A stretch of DNA of 64,000 nucleotides from Roridomyces roridus (lineage: Eukaryota; Basidiomycota; Agaricomycetes; Agaricales; Mycenaceae): contig JARKIF010000130.1 of the NCBI GenBank assembly GCA_029378245.1, positions 1-64,000 of the forward strand, written 5' to 3'. The translations under genes were made by a program, and so were the position numbers. This document shows, piece by piece, positions 1-10,719 of the stretch. Positions within the stretch are counted from its first letter, which is position 1, and each line of letters opens with the position of its first letter. The notes beneath the pieces are model-generated. The model was not told the origin of the DNA, made no database searches, and saw nothing but the letters and a program-made list of their open reading frames with translations.

Positions 1-2575
1 GGGGCGAGTCTCCTGCCGGCGGTTTACAGGGCGCTCTAAAGGAGGGAAGAAGAGAGGGGGGAATGGACACACCCACCAATGTATTTTGCAGACGGCAGCT
101 GGATTCAAGGAACGGCGTTGTGGCACCTCGAAGATGTCAGAAAACGGCTAAAGTCGGCGGAAAAGAGGAGGATGGAGTGTAGCCGAGGACCCTGCTCTGT
201 GGTGGAAGTTGGGCCGTAGATGATGAGATTGAATGGGGTGGATGTACTCAGTCTACCCTCCTACGATTCCCAGTTCTGCACATCCTCACGTCCAGAGTTC
301 AAGGAAGACGAGCACTGACGTAAAACAACCGCAGGCTAACCGTTTTGAGTGAGGAAATGGAACTGAGCGCCAGCGACGCACCGGGGGTATGCCACCATTT
401 GCCACGTCACCAAGCTCCTTCTCCCTCCCAAAAGGTATCCAAATACTTGATAACTGGTGTCCCGGTGGTTAAGGAAGCCGTTTGAGTGAGTTGGTAGCCC
501 GGAAAACGCGAGAATGGATGCAGGAAGCGGGACGAAAGCAAAGTAAGAAGTGCACAGCATTTCCAAAACGGGCATCTCTCTCTGCTCGCTTCCTCCCGTC
601 GTCGACGTTGCCACCATCCCGCAGGCCGAATGCATCCCGCTTGTCTTTCTCCTTGCTCCAGTCGACTTCCATCTTGACGGGCGGCTTGTTTCTACATCCA
701 TCTAACGACGCGGATGCATCATCTCTCCTCTCTCCTCTCTGATCTCCACTGCGGACTGATTGCTCTGCCAATTGCTGAGATGCGCCGAGCATCTCGCAAT
801 ATCTAGACAACTTCCCGGTGACTACCAAGTGTCATCGTGAGCCCATTCAATTAAAGCCTCAGGGCTACCAATGATCAACGAGAAGATTCAAAACTGCATC
901 TTCACGAAATTCCCAATACTCAAGGTAAGACATGATGTGTTATTTTAGAGAGCACTCGACATCGATGATCGGTGTCAGCAACAGCGCAAGTACATATGCG
1001 TACCAGCCACTCATATCCCCCACCATCCATCATCAACCCCAACTTGCATGCCGGTGCCGCGTAAGGGAACGCACGCTTTAGAAGACGCTCGAGGTCGGCG
1101 ATCTCGTCATGCTCAAAGACAATGACCAAGTCCCCGCTGTCCTCGCAGGTGCAACTTTGCATCCTGATCGCAGCTGCTATTTGGAGACCGAGTGGAACCT
1201 GGACGCAGACACGAACTTGAAGGCGAGTTTCTATCCGAACTGCTCCTGGTATACCCATCCAGCCCCTTCTAGCTTCGAAGAGCGCTCAGCGCGATGCGTG
1301 GAATTTCCTCCTCAGCCGAGGAGATGTTCACTCTTGATGTTTGGAGCTAGCGAGCACCAGGCGTCTCGCGTACCCACCGTTCTCGTTGCGTTTGCACTGC
1401 TCTCAATACTTGTGTGCCAGTGGGGTTCTCGCTGTCCACTGGTATAGCAAGGAGAGTGTGCTCGATGCCTGAAAGGCTGTATAGGTGCGTTCTTCGGGTC
1501 CCTGATACTTCTCGCTCCTCTCTTATACTCTCCAACCCACGCCTCGCTCTCTGCACAACTCACACTACAGAGCAGGGCGGGAGCGGCGGCGTGCCGCTTT
1601 CTTTCCCTCCTGTTTCCCATCACGGCTTGACTGACGTTTCTCGACGTCTTCAAGTTGCGATGACTTATCCTGCGTCCCTCTTCTAATGTGCTTCTCAACG
1701 ACTATACCTCGGCCCACGCTACTTGACCTAGACACTCCAACCTCCAGCCTACGACGAAGGCTGTGGATTTTGATTGGTGCGTTTTGCGTTTACTCTTCAG
1801 GGACTTGGCTGACCTCGCACCAGACGACAAACTTCGATTGGATAAACCAACCGACATGGATCTGATGATTCTGTCAGCCAACTCGCAGCAGGCGCGTGCG
1901 GAGATCGAGGCGGGGCTAAACAAGATGGCTGCAATGCTTGGTCCGCCTTCCTGGGATCTGCGCAAACGCGGCTGTTCCTGGAGCCCAACGAGCGTCTGCT
2001 GTTGTTATTGACACATGCATTGAACCGGAAATTGATGGAGATGTCCTTGAATATTGGGACGCAGTGCTAGTCTCCTAGCAATGTCATTCATGAATCATGT
2101 TCCTGTGGGCACCACAAATGCTCTCTGAGAAGGCTCTCCAGCCCCGGGAAATTGCATTTGTGCTGAATAGGTGATAAATTATCGGCACTTAGACATTGGA
2201 AAAATCCTCCTCGTCGTTTACATGGTGGACGGAAACAAAGTTACAAAAGAGTCATTGGGGACGGGTGCAAATGCCAAATTGCCCATGATCCGCAATGACA
2301 TTGACAGGTGGCACTGCTGCGGCTTCTCTCTAGACTTGACCACCATCTCCCTCGGTGCTCGCTACTTCGTTCTTCGCGTCAAGATTTTATCTGGGTGGTA
2401 CTCCCGCCCTCCTTTGGGGCCATAGGATCCTTGGACCCAAATGCCGAACTGTCTTGCATGTACCGGCTCTGTTGTGCGTTCCAATCTGGACATACAGTTC
2501 TTGGAATCTCATACCATTTAGAGGACTTCGTCTGATCAGACTCGAGCTGGACGAGCTGATTGTCCGAGTCAATGA
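1..2575. other. No recognisable gene
   Basis: I looked for spliced open frames on both strands and recognise none. Short open frames exist, for example plus-strand pieces at 1109-1447 and 1763-2011. A possible small first exon at 871-924 is followed by a GTAAGA donor. None joins into a product I can name. Nothing here matches the gene families in the rest of the window, so I treat it as intergenic or decayed sequence. Confidence 0.4.
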
Positions 2576-4590
2576 TTACATCGTCCACGCAGACACTTTT
2601 CGAAGTCCAAGCGGTGCGTACGATGACCTTGCCATATCCACGGGCATTGGAACTCCTCCGCAGAATAACGAGGCCAGATTGACATCGACCTCGTCCGTGG
2701 CATCGAAAACCAGGAGGATATGTTCGTAAGGGCTGAACGCGTCGTCGTGAAGGCCCTCGATAGGTGCGTCGTTGACCTCGGATCCGGACTCGGACCCACT
2801 GTCGGAGTAGTCACTGATATCTTTTAACGACGGCATGTCCGAATAGGAATCATCGTCGTCGCCGGGACCATCCAAGTCCGAGTCGCTGTCGGAATCCTCA
2901 CTCGAGCCATCGTCGGTCGAGTGGTTGGTCTTCGACTTCCTCTTCAATTCATACCACTCGATCAAGTCGAAACTGGGATTGTGGAGACGACGCCGAAAGA
3001 GGCAAACATGGGTATCATTCCACATGTCTCGGACGGTGAGGAATCCCTGTCGATCTTCGGACACGCTAAAATGATCGAACTCGTAGTCTGGAGACCCGTC
3101 CCAGTAATGCCGTTCAAGGAGGATCTGAGTGCAGATGCTGAAGGCGTCGCCAAGTCCGAGAAAGCGTTCTGTGTCCCAAAGTTCGAGTCCCATTGCCTCT
3201 TGGCGCTGATGAGCGTACCACAAGGACAAAGTAAAGTTGGGATCTTCGAGGAGAATGGATGCGATAAGGACATTGTCTAAGCCTTCGGAATCCATAATTG
3301 CATGCTCCGTTGACGAGGCACGATGCACGGTGAATCTTCTGTTTCCAAAGCAATCTTGCTCATTAAATTCTTCGTCTCCAGGGTATGGCTGAGCACTCTG
3401 CAAAGCCAACTCGGCGTTCATCGCGTACAGATCACCAATGGGGCGATTTCTCGCATCGACGGAGATGGGAGATTCTGGGTTGATATCGATGTCGGAATCA
3501 TGTGAGTTGAATGCTACATCTGAGTCGTGAAAACGTTCGAAATTTTCATTGGGCTCCCCGCCCTCCACGACATCGAAATCAAGGTGGACGGCGCCGACCA
3601 TTATCGACTCGAACACCTCGGTGCTCTCGTACAGCGCCATTTCTTCACGCGTAAACGGTACGTCGACCGCGTGTACACCGAAGCCCGGAGGCTTACCTCG
3701 TTCACTAGAAATAGCTATTGTGGTTGTAGGGCAATTCCGAGCCAAATGCCCGCGTTCTTCGCACATGAAGCAACGGCCTTGGGTCAGTAATTCTCGGACG
3801 TCCAGCGGAGATTTTCTTGGCTGAGGATGGTTCATTCACAGGGATTTCAGCGGGAGACGACTCCATGTCGGAGTCATCGCGCCCTCCATATCCATGACTA
3901 TTCTCAAGTCCCCGGTGGTTTCCACGGGACTCGGACGTCGAGGAATATGATGGTCAGAATCAAACTCGTTCGGGTTGGAACTTGGGATGCGGCTGATATT
4001 TTCCAGATGACTGGTTGCTCGTCATGGGGACATCGAGCAACGTCTCGGCACGTTCAGCGGCGTCAACTACCTCGTCCCACGAGGCAGTCTCGGGGTCCAA
4101 ATCCCGTCGATACATCTCCTGTTGTATGTCGCTACGAAGACTGTGCCAAAGCTGGACAAGTTTCTCTTGATTATCCGGCAATCCAATCGTATTGAAGATT
4201 TGCAAAAATAGTGCAACATGAGCCACGACTCGCGACTTGTTCTGGAAGGTACGGTTTAACAACTTTCGTTGTCTCACTCAGAAATCTTTTGGGAAGATAA
4301 ATTCAAACAGACCCGTGAAGAATTCACCCATGTCCCAGGTGCGATTCAACGGAACAGCATGCTACTCCACTTGTGAGTGTTCGAAGCGACGGAAACTTGT
4401 CACAGAATACTGAGCTCTCTTTCAAGCTCAGCAAGTCTCTCGAGGACGAGACGTTGGTCCTCGGTCATCACCGTGCCCTGGTTTGTCTGGCCAGACTCAA
4501 TTGTGGCGTTCTCGGTTACACCCTTCTCCCAGTCCGAGCTTTGAAAAGCCAAATAGTTGATTCAGTAAAAAAGACGGCTTGCCTCTAGTG
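2576..4590 (-). pseudogene. Gag-like retrotransposon protein, broken by an internal stop
   Basis: This is a nucleocapsid/Gag-type gene without a visible polymerase. Reading 5' to 3' on the minus strand, it starts with a charged, coiled-coil-like segment (EDQRLVLERLAELERELSIL, near 4430-4480). Next comes a Gag helical region (TWDMGEFFTGLFEF, then WHSLRSDIQQEMY and SWDEVVDAAERAE, about 3960-4340). Then follows a 419-residue frame (3835-2576) with a CCHC zinc knuckle, CFMCEERGHLARNC, at residues 23-36, and a long acidic Ser/Asp-rich tail. The frame TWDMGEFF...FPKDF runs into a TGA at about 4283 and continues in the same frame after it. A further stop separates the 3960 and 3835 frames, although an intron there is possible. 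The CX2CX4HX4C spacing is exact, so the Gag call is firm. The LTR superfamily is not determined: no protease, reverse transcriptase or integrase motif and no LTR pair was seen nearby. Confidence 0.7.
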
Positions 4591-4769
4591 ATGACACATA
4601 CAAATCCATCAAGGACTTATAAGTACACTGCTAGTAGCTGTAAGCCTGTATCTCGGTCGAATGGTTTTTTGGGAGTCATCTGAGTCCGCCTCTGAGAGTT
4701 CATCCGAGTCATATTCCGGGCTGGTCGCAAGAGTGCGGTGGTCGGCAGTGCCAAGTACTAGTGAGCGCT

Positions 4770-5541
4770 CTACACTGCACGCAGGATGTGGATTTGATTG
4801 ATCAGCATAGAAGGCATGCCAGTAGAGTTCCGTACCGGAGAGCGCTGACTAGGACATAATCCTGAAGATGATATGACTGGCCAAATCTCCTCCTGGGACC
4901 AGACAATTAGAATTGGTGCACTGTTGCAGGATCTGAGGCAGAACAACTCACATACTGTGCGACAATAAACGACTGCCAATAACACATGCAAGTGTCGTGC
5001 GCCATCGACGAAGATTCCGTTCTGGATAATTTCGAAGGATGTTTTCAACTCTTGCTGTGGCGTTGATAACAGGCCCGGGATCTGCCAGTGCGACCCAGTC
5101 ATACAGTGTTGCTATCACAACTCGGGTCTGGTCTGTGTCCATGACCAGATCTTCCTGCAGACGCCCGTATATGTACAAAAAAAGCAGCTGCGTCTGTCGA
5201 TCTAGGATGCTGTCTTCCCAAGGCATAGACTGGGAGGGGTTGGGACTGTGTGATCGCCGATAAGAAGAAATGGCGGTGATGTAGACTCTGGACATACACC
5301 TGACTGTGTGCCATGAGCCCGATGGATTTACAGGTGTAATACAGACGTACAGCTCAGGATCCGCATCCATCGCACAAAAGGGGTCTGTTAGTCGTGCCAG
5401 ATGGTGGTGGGCAAGACTCAAGAGCAGGAGAACATGGGAGATGAGAATCACGGAACAGGGAGTCCGCTTACTGACGACAGAATTTCTGAATGCAGGCACT
5501 TACTCCCAATGCGGAAGGTAAGTAGCCCAATATGGGCTACT
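4770..5541 (-). other. Unassigned sequence with one weak open frame
   Basis: The longest frame (5499-4948, minus, 183 aa) has no motif I can name. A short run, LYIYGRLQEDLVMDTDQTR, faintly resembles the IYGRIAEDxxLRTRIF segment found in exon 2 of every MYND-family gene in this window, but the flanks do not extend the match. Two possible splice sites (an acceptor near 5230 and a donor near 5332) would break the frame. It could be a strongly decayed MYND-family fragment or simply chance. Confidence 0.2.
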
Positions 5542-5902
5542 CACCTGGTACACCAATCTGCCGTGACATGTGAGTCGACAATCAATCTTGTTATGTCCAA
5601 TCTCGCGGCAGTAAAAGCAACGGTTCTGATGTCTTTTGAAAACCCGTGGTGGAGGAGGCAGATGTGGAGGACTTGGAACCAGAGGAGTGAGTGCCAGTTT
5701 GGGTCACCGAGGCGGCCTCATTAGTGTGCTTAGCTGCTTCCAGGCGCCGAATGGTTTCAGCAATCTCATAACCCTTAGCTGCAGACTCCAGTGCAGGCAA
5801 CAAGGATAGAGAAAGGAAGGAGAAGGACTCAGAAGACGTACCACCCATTGTGTGGAGTGTCGGTAGTGGTGAGCTGGGCGCGACGCGTTTGTTCAGCCAC
5901 AA
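5542..5902 (-). pseudogene. Second Gag fragment with CCHC zinc knuckle
   Basis: On the minus strand a Ser/Thr-rich stretch (about 5640-5900) is followed, after a frame change, by NRCFYCREIGHNKIDC at about 5573-5621. This is an exact CX2CX4HX4C retroviral-type zinc knuckle. The knuckle frame continues to a GTGAGT near 5543. It differs from the knuckle at 3766-3725 (CFMCEERGHLARNC), so it comes from a different element or a diverged copy. No polymerase domain adjoins it. I read it as the C-terminal end of a dead Gag gene. Exact ends are uncertain. Confidence 0.5.
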
Positions 5903-5984
5903 CAGCTCGATTGGGTAAGTTTAGGGTTAGGGTCAGCCACCACCTCACCTCCAAACAAGCTCTGCTCAAAGTCTCCTCCTCGCC

Positions 5985-7830
5985 ATGAGTGTACGCAGCA
6001 GCGGCGTCAGGCAAAGCACTGCCTCCTTTAACATTACGGGCAGCGACGAAACGCCTCCGGCCAAGGGACCAACTGTTTCGTCTGCTGCCTCTTCCCAAGC
6101 CGCCGTCTCTCAATTAAAGACTTCCAACTCGTACTCCTTTTTGGCCTGCCCACCGTATTCCTACGCTGTGATTACGCGGCTGTGCTCTGGACCGAGCTCA
6201 TCGGTCGAGTCTGACTATGTCAATTCTTTAGGTACTGCATCAAAATGTGAGTGAATCTTATGGTTTTTGGACGCTTTTCAGCTGACCCGTATACTGGCAT
6301 GGACCTCGGGCTCCCCTCTGTCGCAGTGGAATGTGATTCAGGGATGGGGGCGTCGAGACCGCCGTCCGCGTCGGTCGAGTCCGACCATGTCACTTTTTTG
6401 GCTTGCTGCCTTAAAATGTGAGTGCATCTTATTCGTTTTTGACTCGTTTTGGCGAACTCACATCCAGCATGGACCTACAGGTCCCCTCCCTCGAACGTGA
6501 ATGGGATTCGGAGGCTGGGAACGTCGAGACCGCCGTCCGGATCGGTCGTTTGACCATGTCACTTTTGTGGCATGCTGCCTCAAAAAGTGAGTGCATCTTA
6601 TTTGTTTTTGACTCGTTTCGGCTAAGGCGCATACCAGCATGGACGTAGAGGTCCCCTCCGTTGAACGTGAACGCAATTTGGAGCATGAGACCGTCGAGAC
6701 CACCTTCCGCATCGGTCGAGTCCGACCATCTCCCCTTCAAAAAGTGCATCTATCTTACTCGGTTTCTACTCTTCTCGGATGACACCAGCCCCAGCGTGGG
6801 CTTACTGGTCCTCTACGTCGAACTTCAATGCGATTCAATCGATAGGGCCATCCAGACCGCCGTCAGCAGCGGTCGAGTCCGACCATGTCATTTTTTGGGA
6901 TGCTGCATAAAAAGTGAGTCTATCTTATTTTGTGCTTGTTTCGGCTCACATGCACACCAGCATGGACGCAGAGGTCCCCTCCATCTAACGTGAATGCGAT
7001 TTGGAGCATGGGACTGTCGACACCATATCACTTTTTTGGGTGCTGCATCAAGAATGTGAGTGACTCTCATTCGATTTTCGTCCATTTCGGCTGAGACCAA
7101 TACCAGGATGGACCTAGGAGTCCCCTCCGTCGAACGGGAATGCCATTCGGGCGATGGGATCGTCGACGCCGTCGTCCGCATCGGTCGAGTCCGGCCATGT
7201 CCCTTTTTGGGTGCTGCATCCCAAATGTTAGTGAATCTCATTAATTTTTTGCTCGTTTCGGTTGATACGCACACCAACACGGACGTAGGAGGCCCCTTCG
7301 TCGAACGCGAATGCGACTCCGGCGATGGGATCGTCGACGCTGCCGTCCACATCAGTCAAGTCCGGCCAGACCACCTTTTTCGGTGCAGAAGCAGAATTGT
7401 GAGTGAATCTCACCTGATTCTTGTCTGTCTTTGCTGAAACCCATAGCAACATAGACGTGGGGGTCCACTCCATCGGACGTGAATACGAATCGAGTGACAG
7501 TACCGTCGATGCTGTCGTCCGCATTGATTGAATGCGGGTATGTCACTTTTGGGCGCTGAATCAAGAATGTCAGTGTCTCTCACTCGATTCTTTTTCGTTT
7601 CGGCTGACACCCTTACCAGCGCGGACGTAGGGGTCCCCGCCATCGTCCGTGGATGCACATCGGGTGACCGGATCGTTGACGCCGCCGTCCGCATCCGTCT
7701 GCATCCGTCCACTCGTGTTTTGTCTGCTTCTGCTTCTGCCTCCGCCCGGGCCAGCAGCTCTGCGTCATCCTCAGCGTCTGCTTCCAGCGTCAGCGCTCGG
7801 CCTGCATCATCTTCTCGCTTGAGCAGCGCA
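5985..7830 (+). CDS. Gene-like array of repeated 40-residue exons
   Basis: An open frame starts at ATG 5985 (MSVRSSGVRQSTASFNITGS...), rich in Ser and Thr. It reaches a GTGAGT donor at 6247. From there nine units follow, each an apparent intron of about 47-51 bp plus an exon of about 95-122 bp. The exons encode variants of MDVxVPSVERECDSGDGIVD followed by AAVRIGRVRPCHFLGAAS. The last exon (from 7620, ADVGVPAIVRGCTSGDRIVD) runs into an Ser/Ala-rich tail and a possible GC-AG intron (7831-7888). Exon lengths (120, 119, 106, 119, 95, 120, 121, 122) do not all preserve frame, two acceptors are mutated (6297 GG, 7276 AA) and one copy has an internal stop. The array is therefore either decaying or spliced selectively. 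No similarity to a known domain is apparent to me. Confidence 0.35.
6247..7619 (+). repeat. Nine-copy ~170-bp tandem repeat with splice signals
   Basis: Unit starts (donor G) are at 6247, 6418, 6587, 6744, 6914, 7056, 7227, 7399 and 7569. Spacings are 171, 169, 157, 170, 142, 171, 172 and 170 bp. Donors are GTGAGT in six units and GTGCAT, GTTAGT and GTCAGT in the others. Acceptors fall at 6467, 6637, 6788 or 6794, 6960, 7106, 7446 and 7619 (CAG or TAG), with AA and GG in the other two. A T-rich stretch and GGCTGAC/GGCTGAG branch-like sequence sit 10-20 bases before the acceptors, which puts the sense strand as plus. The repeat boundary coincides with the intron-exon organisation. Confidence 0.8.
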
Positions 7831-8695
7831 GGCAAGTGATACAAATTATATTTGTACTTGAATCTTGACGAAATTCTTTTTATAATAGCTTCTTCAGCGC
7901 GCTCGAGTGTTTCTGCTTCGGCCTCTGCATCGAGGGTTAGCAGCTCTGCGTCCGTTTTGCATGCCAGCAACTCCGCGGCGTCGTCTGCAGCTGGTTCCAG
8001 CAGCACCGTGCAATCATTGTCGGCCTCAGCTCCCGCGCTTCCTCTTCGGTACCCCGCTCATCTGCATCTTCCTCTGCAGTTCATTCGAGCAGCGCGATTT
8101 CATCCTCTTCGTCGTCTGCCCCGGTTTCCCGTGCAAGTGGCGCCCCGACATGGGCCTCTTCCATCCATGCAAGCACCTCTGTTTCTTAATCCCGCCCGGC
8201 ATCTAGCAGCGCTCGCAGCAGCTCCTCATCTGCCGCTGCCTCAGGCTCGTCATTGCGGGCGCTTCATCCTCTGCGGCTCGTTCTGCCGTCTTCTCTGCCC
8301 GTTCCAGCCCCGTAGCCAGTAGCCAGCAGCTCTGCGCATCCCAGCTCTGCTTCATCCTCCGCTGTTCGCTCCAGCAGTTCTGCTGTCTCCTCGGCCGGCT
8401 CTTCCATCACGCCATCATCGTCTTCGACTCGTTACGGCTCATCGGCGGGTGCAGCTGCTTCATCGGCTCGCTCTAGCTCTGCCAGCTCTTCCGCCAGCAT
8501 CCGGGCCAGCAGCTCTGCTGAATTCGGCACGCTCCTCGGTTGTGAGGTCATCTCAGCATCATCTCGCTCCAGCAGCGCCGTTGTATCCTCATCCCGCGCC
8601 AGCTCCTCGGCTAGCAGCTCTGTCCATAGCAGCTCACCTTCCAGTGCTCGTCACAGCAGCTCTTCCACTGTCCGTTCATCGGCATCGGCATCAAT
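7690..8695 (+). repeat. Ser/Ala-rich low-complexity coding tract, frame-shifted
   Basis: About 1 kb of GCTCTGCG/TCATCCTC/AGCAGC-type sequence encodes poly-Ser/Ala (SASASASARASSSASSSASA and similar) on the plus strand. The Ser-rich frame changes near 8035, meets a TAA near 8189, and Ser-rich coding resumes in further frames to 8695. It directly follows the exon array, so it was probably the C-terminal domain of the same protein, now decayed. A mucin-like or cell-wall role would be typical of such tracts, but nothing here proves it. Confidence 0.55.
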
Positions 8696-9099
8696 GGCCG
8701 AGAAACACGGCCTTGACCTCAATGGGCGACTGCGTCAAGTCGCGCTTGTCGTGGATAAGGTGTCGTGGTCCAACGAGAAGAAGCTGAGGGAGAGGGGTCT
8801 GTGGACTGAGTGGCACGATAGTTGTGTCGAGCTGCATTGTGTCCAAGACGCAGATCGGTTGGATGCCATCGGGGCATTCGGTAGGTCTTGATCAAAGCTT
8901 TTTTCATTTTCTTTCTCATGATTTCGTTCAGGAATTATGCGGCATACAGTGCTGCAGTTAGTCAGTAAGAGTCTTGTCTGGCCAGACTTGCTCATCTGAC
9001 ACAATTGCAGCCCTCTCCACGTTCCTACAGGGTACCCTGCCGCCGACGAGTCCGCTAGCACTTTCACGCCAATTTGGTGCATATACACGAGCGGCTTAA
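8694..9099 (+). CDS. Hypothetical protein, three short exons
   Basis: The frame starting MAEKHGLDLNGRLRQVALVV at 8694 runs to a GTAGGT donor at 8881. The acceptor at 8931 joins in frame to GIMRHTVLQLVS, then a GTAAGA donor at 8965 and acceptor at 9010 lead to TLSTFLQGTLPPTSP and a TAA at 9097-9099. Both introns (51 and 46 bp) match the window's intron style, which supports real coding. It may be the 3' end of the preceding Ser-rich gene rather than a separate gene, because the Ser-rich frame runs straight into the ATG. No domain recognised. Confidence 0.4.
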
Positions 9100-9508
9100 G
9101 ACTGTGCAGGGTAAGAAGCTAGGCGAAAACAGGCATCAGTAAATGTCTTTCAATGCCGGTCAATCCTCGGGCATTGAATCACTCCAGCTTGTGGACTTCA
9201 TCATGTTGGTCGAGGAAGAGTACAACCCCATCTTGGAATAGATTTACACAGTAATACGATTGCTGTCGGAGAAATGAGATATGAATGCGCCGCAGAAGAC
9301 GCATCTTGTACAGGCTCATCACCTTTATTGAAATCCGCGGATTTTTTTTGGCCACTCCAGCCGCAGTTCCCGGGGTCCTCCAAGAAAAGAAAAAAAATCC
9401 CAAAAAGGCTATTAAGGATAACTTCCCTGATATGGCAAGTCTAAAAAGGGCTATAGAAGGTCGTCTCCCAATATGGAAAGTCTTTGCCGATGACATGACG
9501 TAGACGGC
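9100..9508. other. Intergenic, no gene recognised
   Basis: A-rich sequence with short open frames on both strands. None has coding character that I recognise. It precedes the GCGGAAAT repeat block. Confidence 0.4.
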
Positions 9509-9654
9509 GGAAATGGTGCGGAAATTCTGATCAATTTTGATAGAAGTCACGGAAAATATATTATTTCCGCGGCTCGGAAATGTTGGCGGAAATACTGCGG
9601 AAATACTGCGGAAATGTTGCGCAAATAATGTATTTCTGCGGCGCGGAAATGATG
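9509..9654. repeat. GCGGAAAT short-period repeat block
   Basis: The motif GCGGAAAT followed by 3-4 variable bases recurs about eight times, with copies such as CTGCGGAAATACTGCGGAAAT. Partly inverted AT-rich arms (ATATTATTTCCGCGG and AATGTATTTCTGCGG) lie within it. It ends about 10 bp before homology to the MYND family begins, so it marks the 5' truncation point of the next feature. Confidence 0.7.
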
Positions 9655-9664
9655 CTTCCCCCCC

Positions 9665-10515
9665 TGTGACAAGAACTTCTCGCTTGGGTCGCCATATGGT
9701 ATCATAGCACCGTCACGACGATGCTGAATTACTCGCCGAACACTGACCATTTACGCAAGGCTCTCGTCCTCGGAGAGAAGGGTTTATGCCATGCAAGTTT
9801 GTTCATGGATATGACCGCGCCTGACCACTCCCGCGCCGCTGAGATGAGCGCAGTTTTTACACTATTCAACCTCATGTCCAAGGGAGATATTCTCACTCCG
9901 AACGAGCTTGAGGTAAGTTTCAATTTATTACCATTGCATTCCAGTTGGTGACTGCTGTTTCGCAGAGCTTGCAAGAAAGATTTTCGAAAGCGTGCATGAT
10001 TGCTCGCAACAATGTTGTGTTTCGGCGGCCAAAGGAGTGCAGCGCACTCGAGCTGATATTTGCCCGCATGCCCACCGCGTGGGGACGCTGGGGCTCAATC
10101 TTGTCTCGCACCGACTCAACCGGGCCTCGCTGGCGCTTCGGAAATCGTGAATTCCGACCCGCATTCTCCGTGGCAGACCTGAAACCGGTCACAGAAGATC
10201 CAAATGGAGAGCAGTTCCTGGCGTGGCTTGAAAAATTGGACACGGCCACGCTAGAGGAACAAGACTCCGAGATTCTGGGGGATCCTGATACTGCTCGTCG
10301 ATCTGGAGAAGCAGGATTACACCGCTGCTCGGCATGTTTTTCTCTGAATGCAGTGGTTAAACGATGTGCTGGGTGTCGACGCACGAGGTGCGCTAGTTTT
10401 TTTAAGATATTCTAACGAGAGCCGATTAATTGGCTTCGTCCTGCACAGGTACTGTAACAATACTTGCCAGAGGAACCATTGGAAAGTTCATCGGCAAGTT
10501 TGCAAGGCCCAGTAG
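9665..10515 (+). pseudogene. MYND-family gene, 5'-truncated copy
   Basis: Homology to the other MYND genes begins abruptly at QELLAWVAIWYHSTVTTML, matching the last third of exon 3. It continues through LEKGLCHASLFMDMT-like sequence, an intron at 9913-9965, the exon ending in a MYND finger (CSACFSLNAVVKRCAGC), an intron at 10388-10448, and YCNNTCQRNHWKVHRQVC before the stop at 10513-10515. All eight zinc ligands of the CX2CX7CX2C...CX3CX7HX3C pattern are present. The missing part is the first ~400 residues, including the start. The closest relative in the window is the next gene (10720-12989), which shares RPKECSALELIFARMPTAWG almost exactly, so this is the remnant of a tandem duplicate. Confidence 0.8.
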
Positions 10516-10683
10516 GAGTTTGGACAGGTTCAGCAGAACGAGTCGTATATCATGTCGCCATTGTAAGCATTCTTGAAAGAAATCGTCCTATTTTCAGTGA
10601 AGAGAGCTGTTGAACAAATCGTCGATGAACCAAGAGAGAGGTGATTTGAACTCCGACAGCCACAACAGACCACAACTAATCAA

Positions 10684-10689
10684 ACGCGT
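10684..10689 (+). promoter_or_regulatory. ACGCGT box upstream of MYND gene
   Basis: The palindrome ACGCGT lies 31 bp before the ATG at 10720. The same hexamer lies upstream of other MYND copies at 18139, 48457 and 51069. It equals the yeast MCB core, but a role here is only inferred. Confidence 0.25.
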
Positions 10690-10719
10690 GGCCTCTGCTT
10701 CTTGAGAAAACCACCACTC

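Noticed and set aside
5919..5933. TTTAGGGTTAGGG telomere-like sequence
   Set aside because: Only two units, no array, and inside a relic region; most likely chance.
7410..8006. 198-codon minus-strand frame rich in Ala/Glu (EAEAEAD...)
   Set aside because: Complement of the Ser/Ala tract. Donor, polypyrimidine, branch and acceptor signals of the repeat all point to the plus strand as sense.
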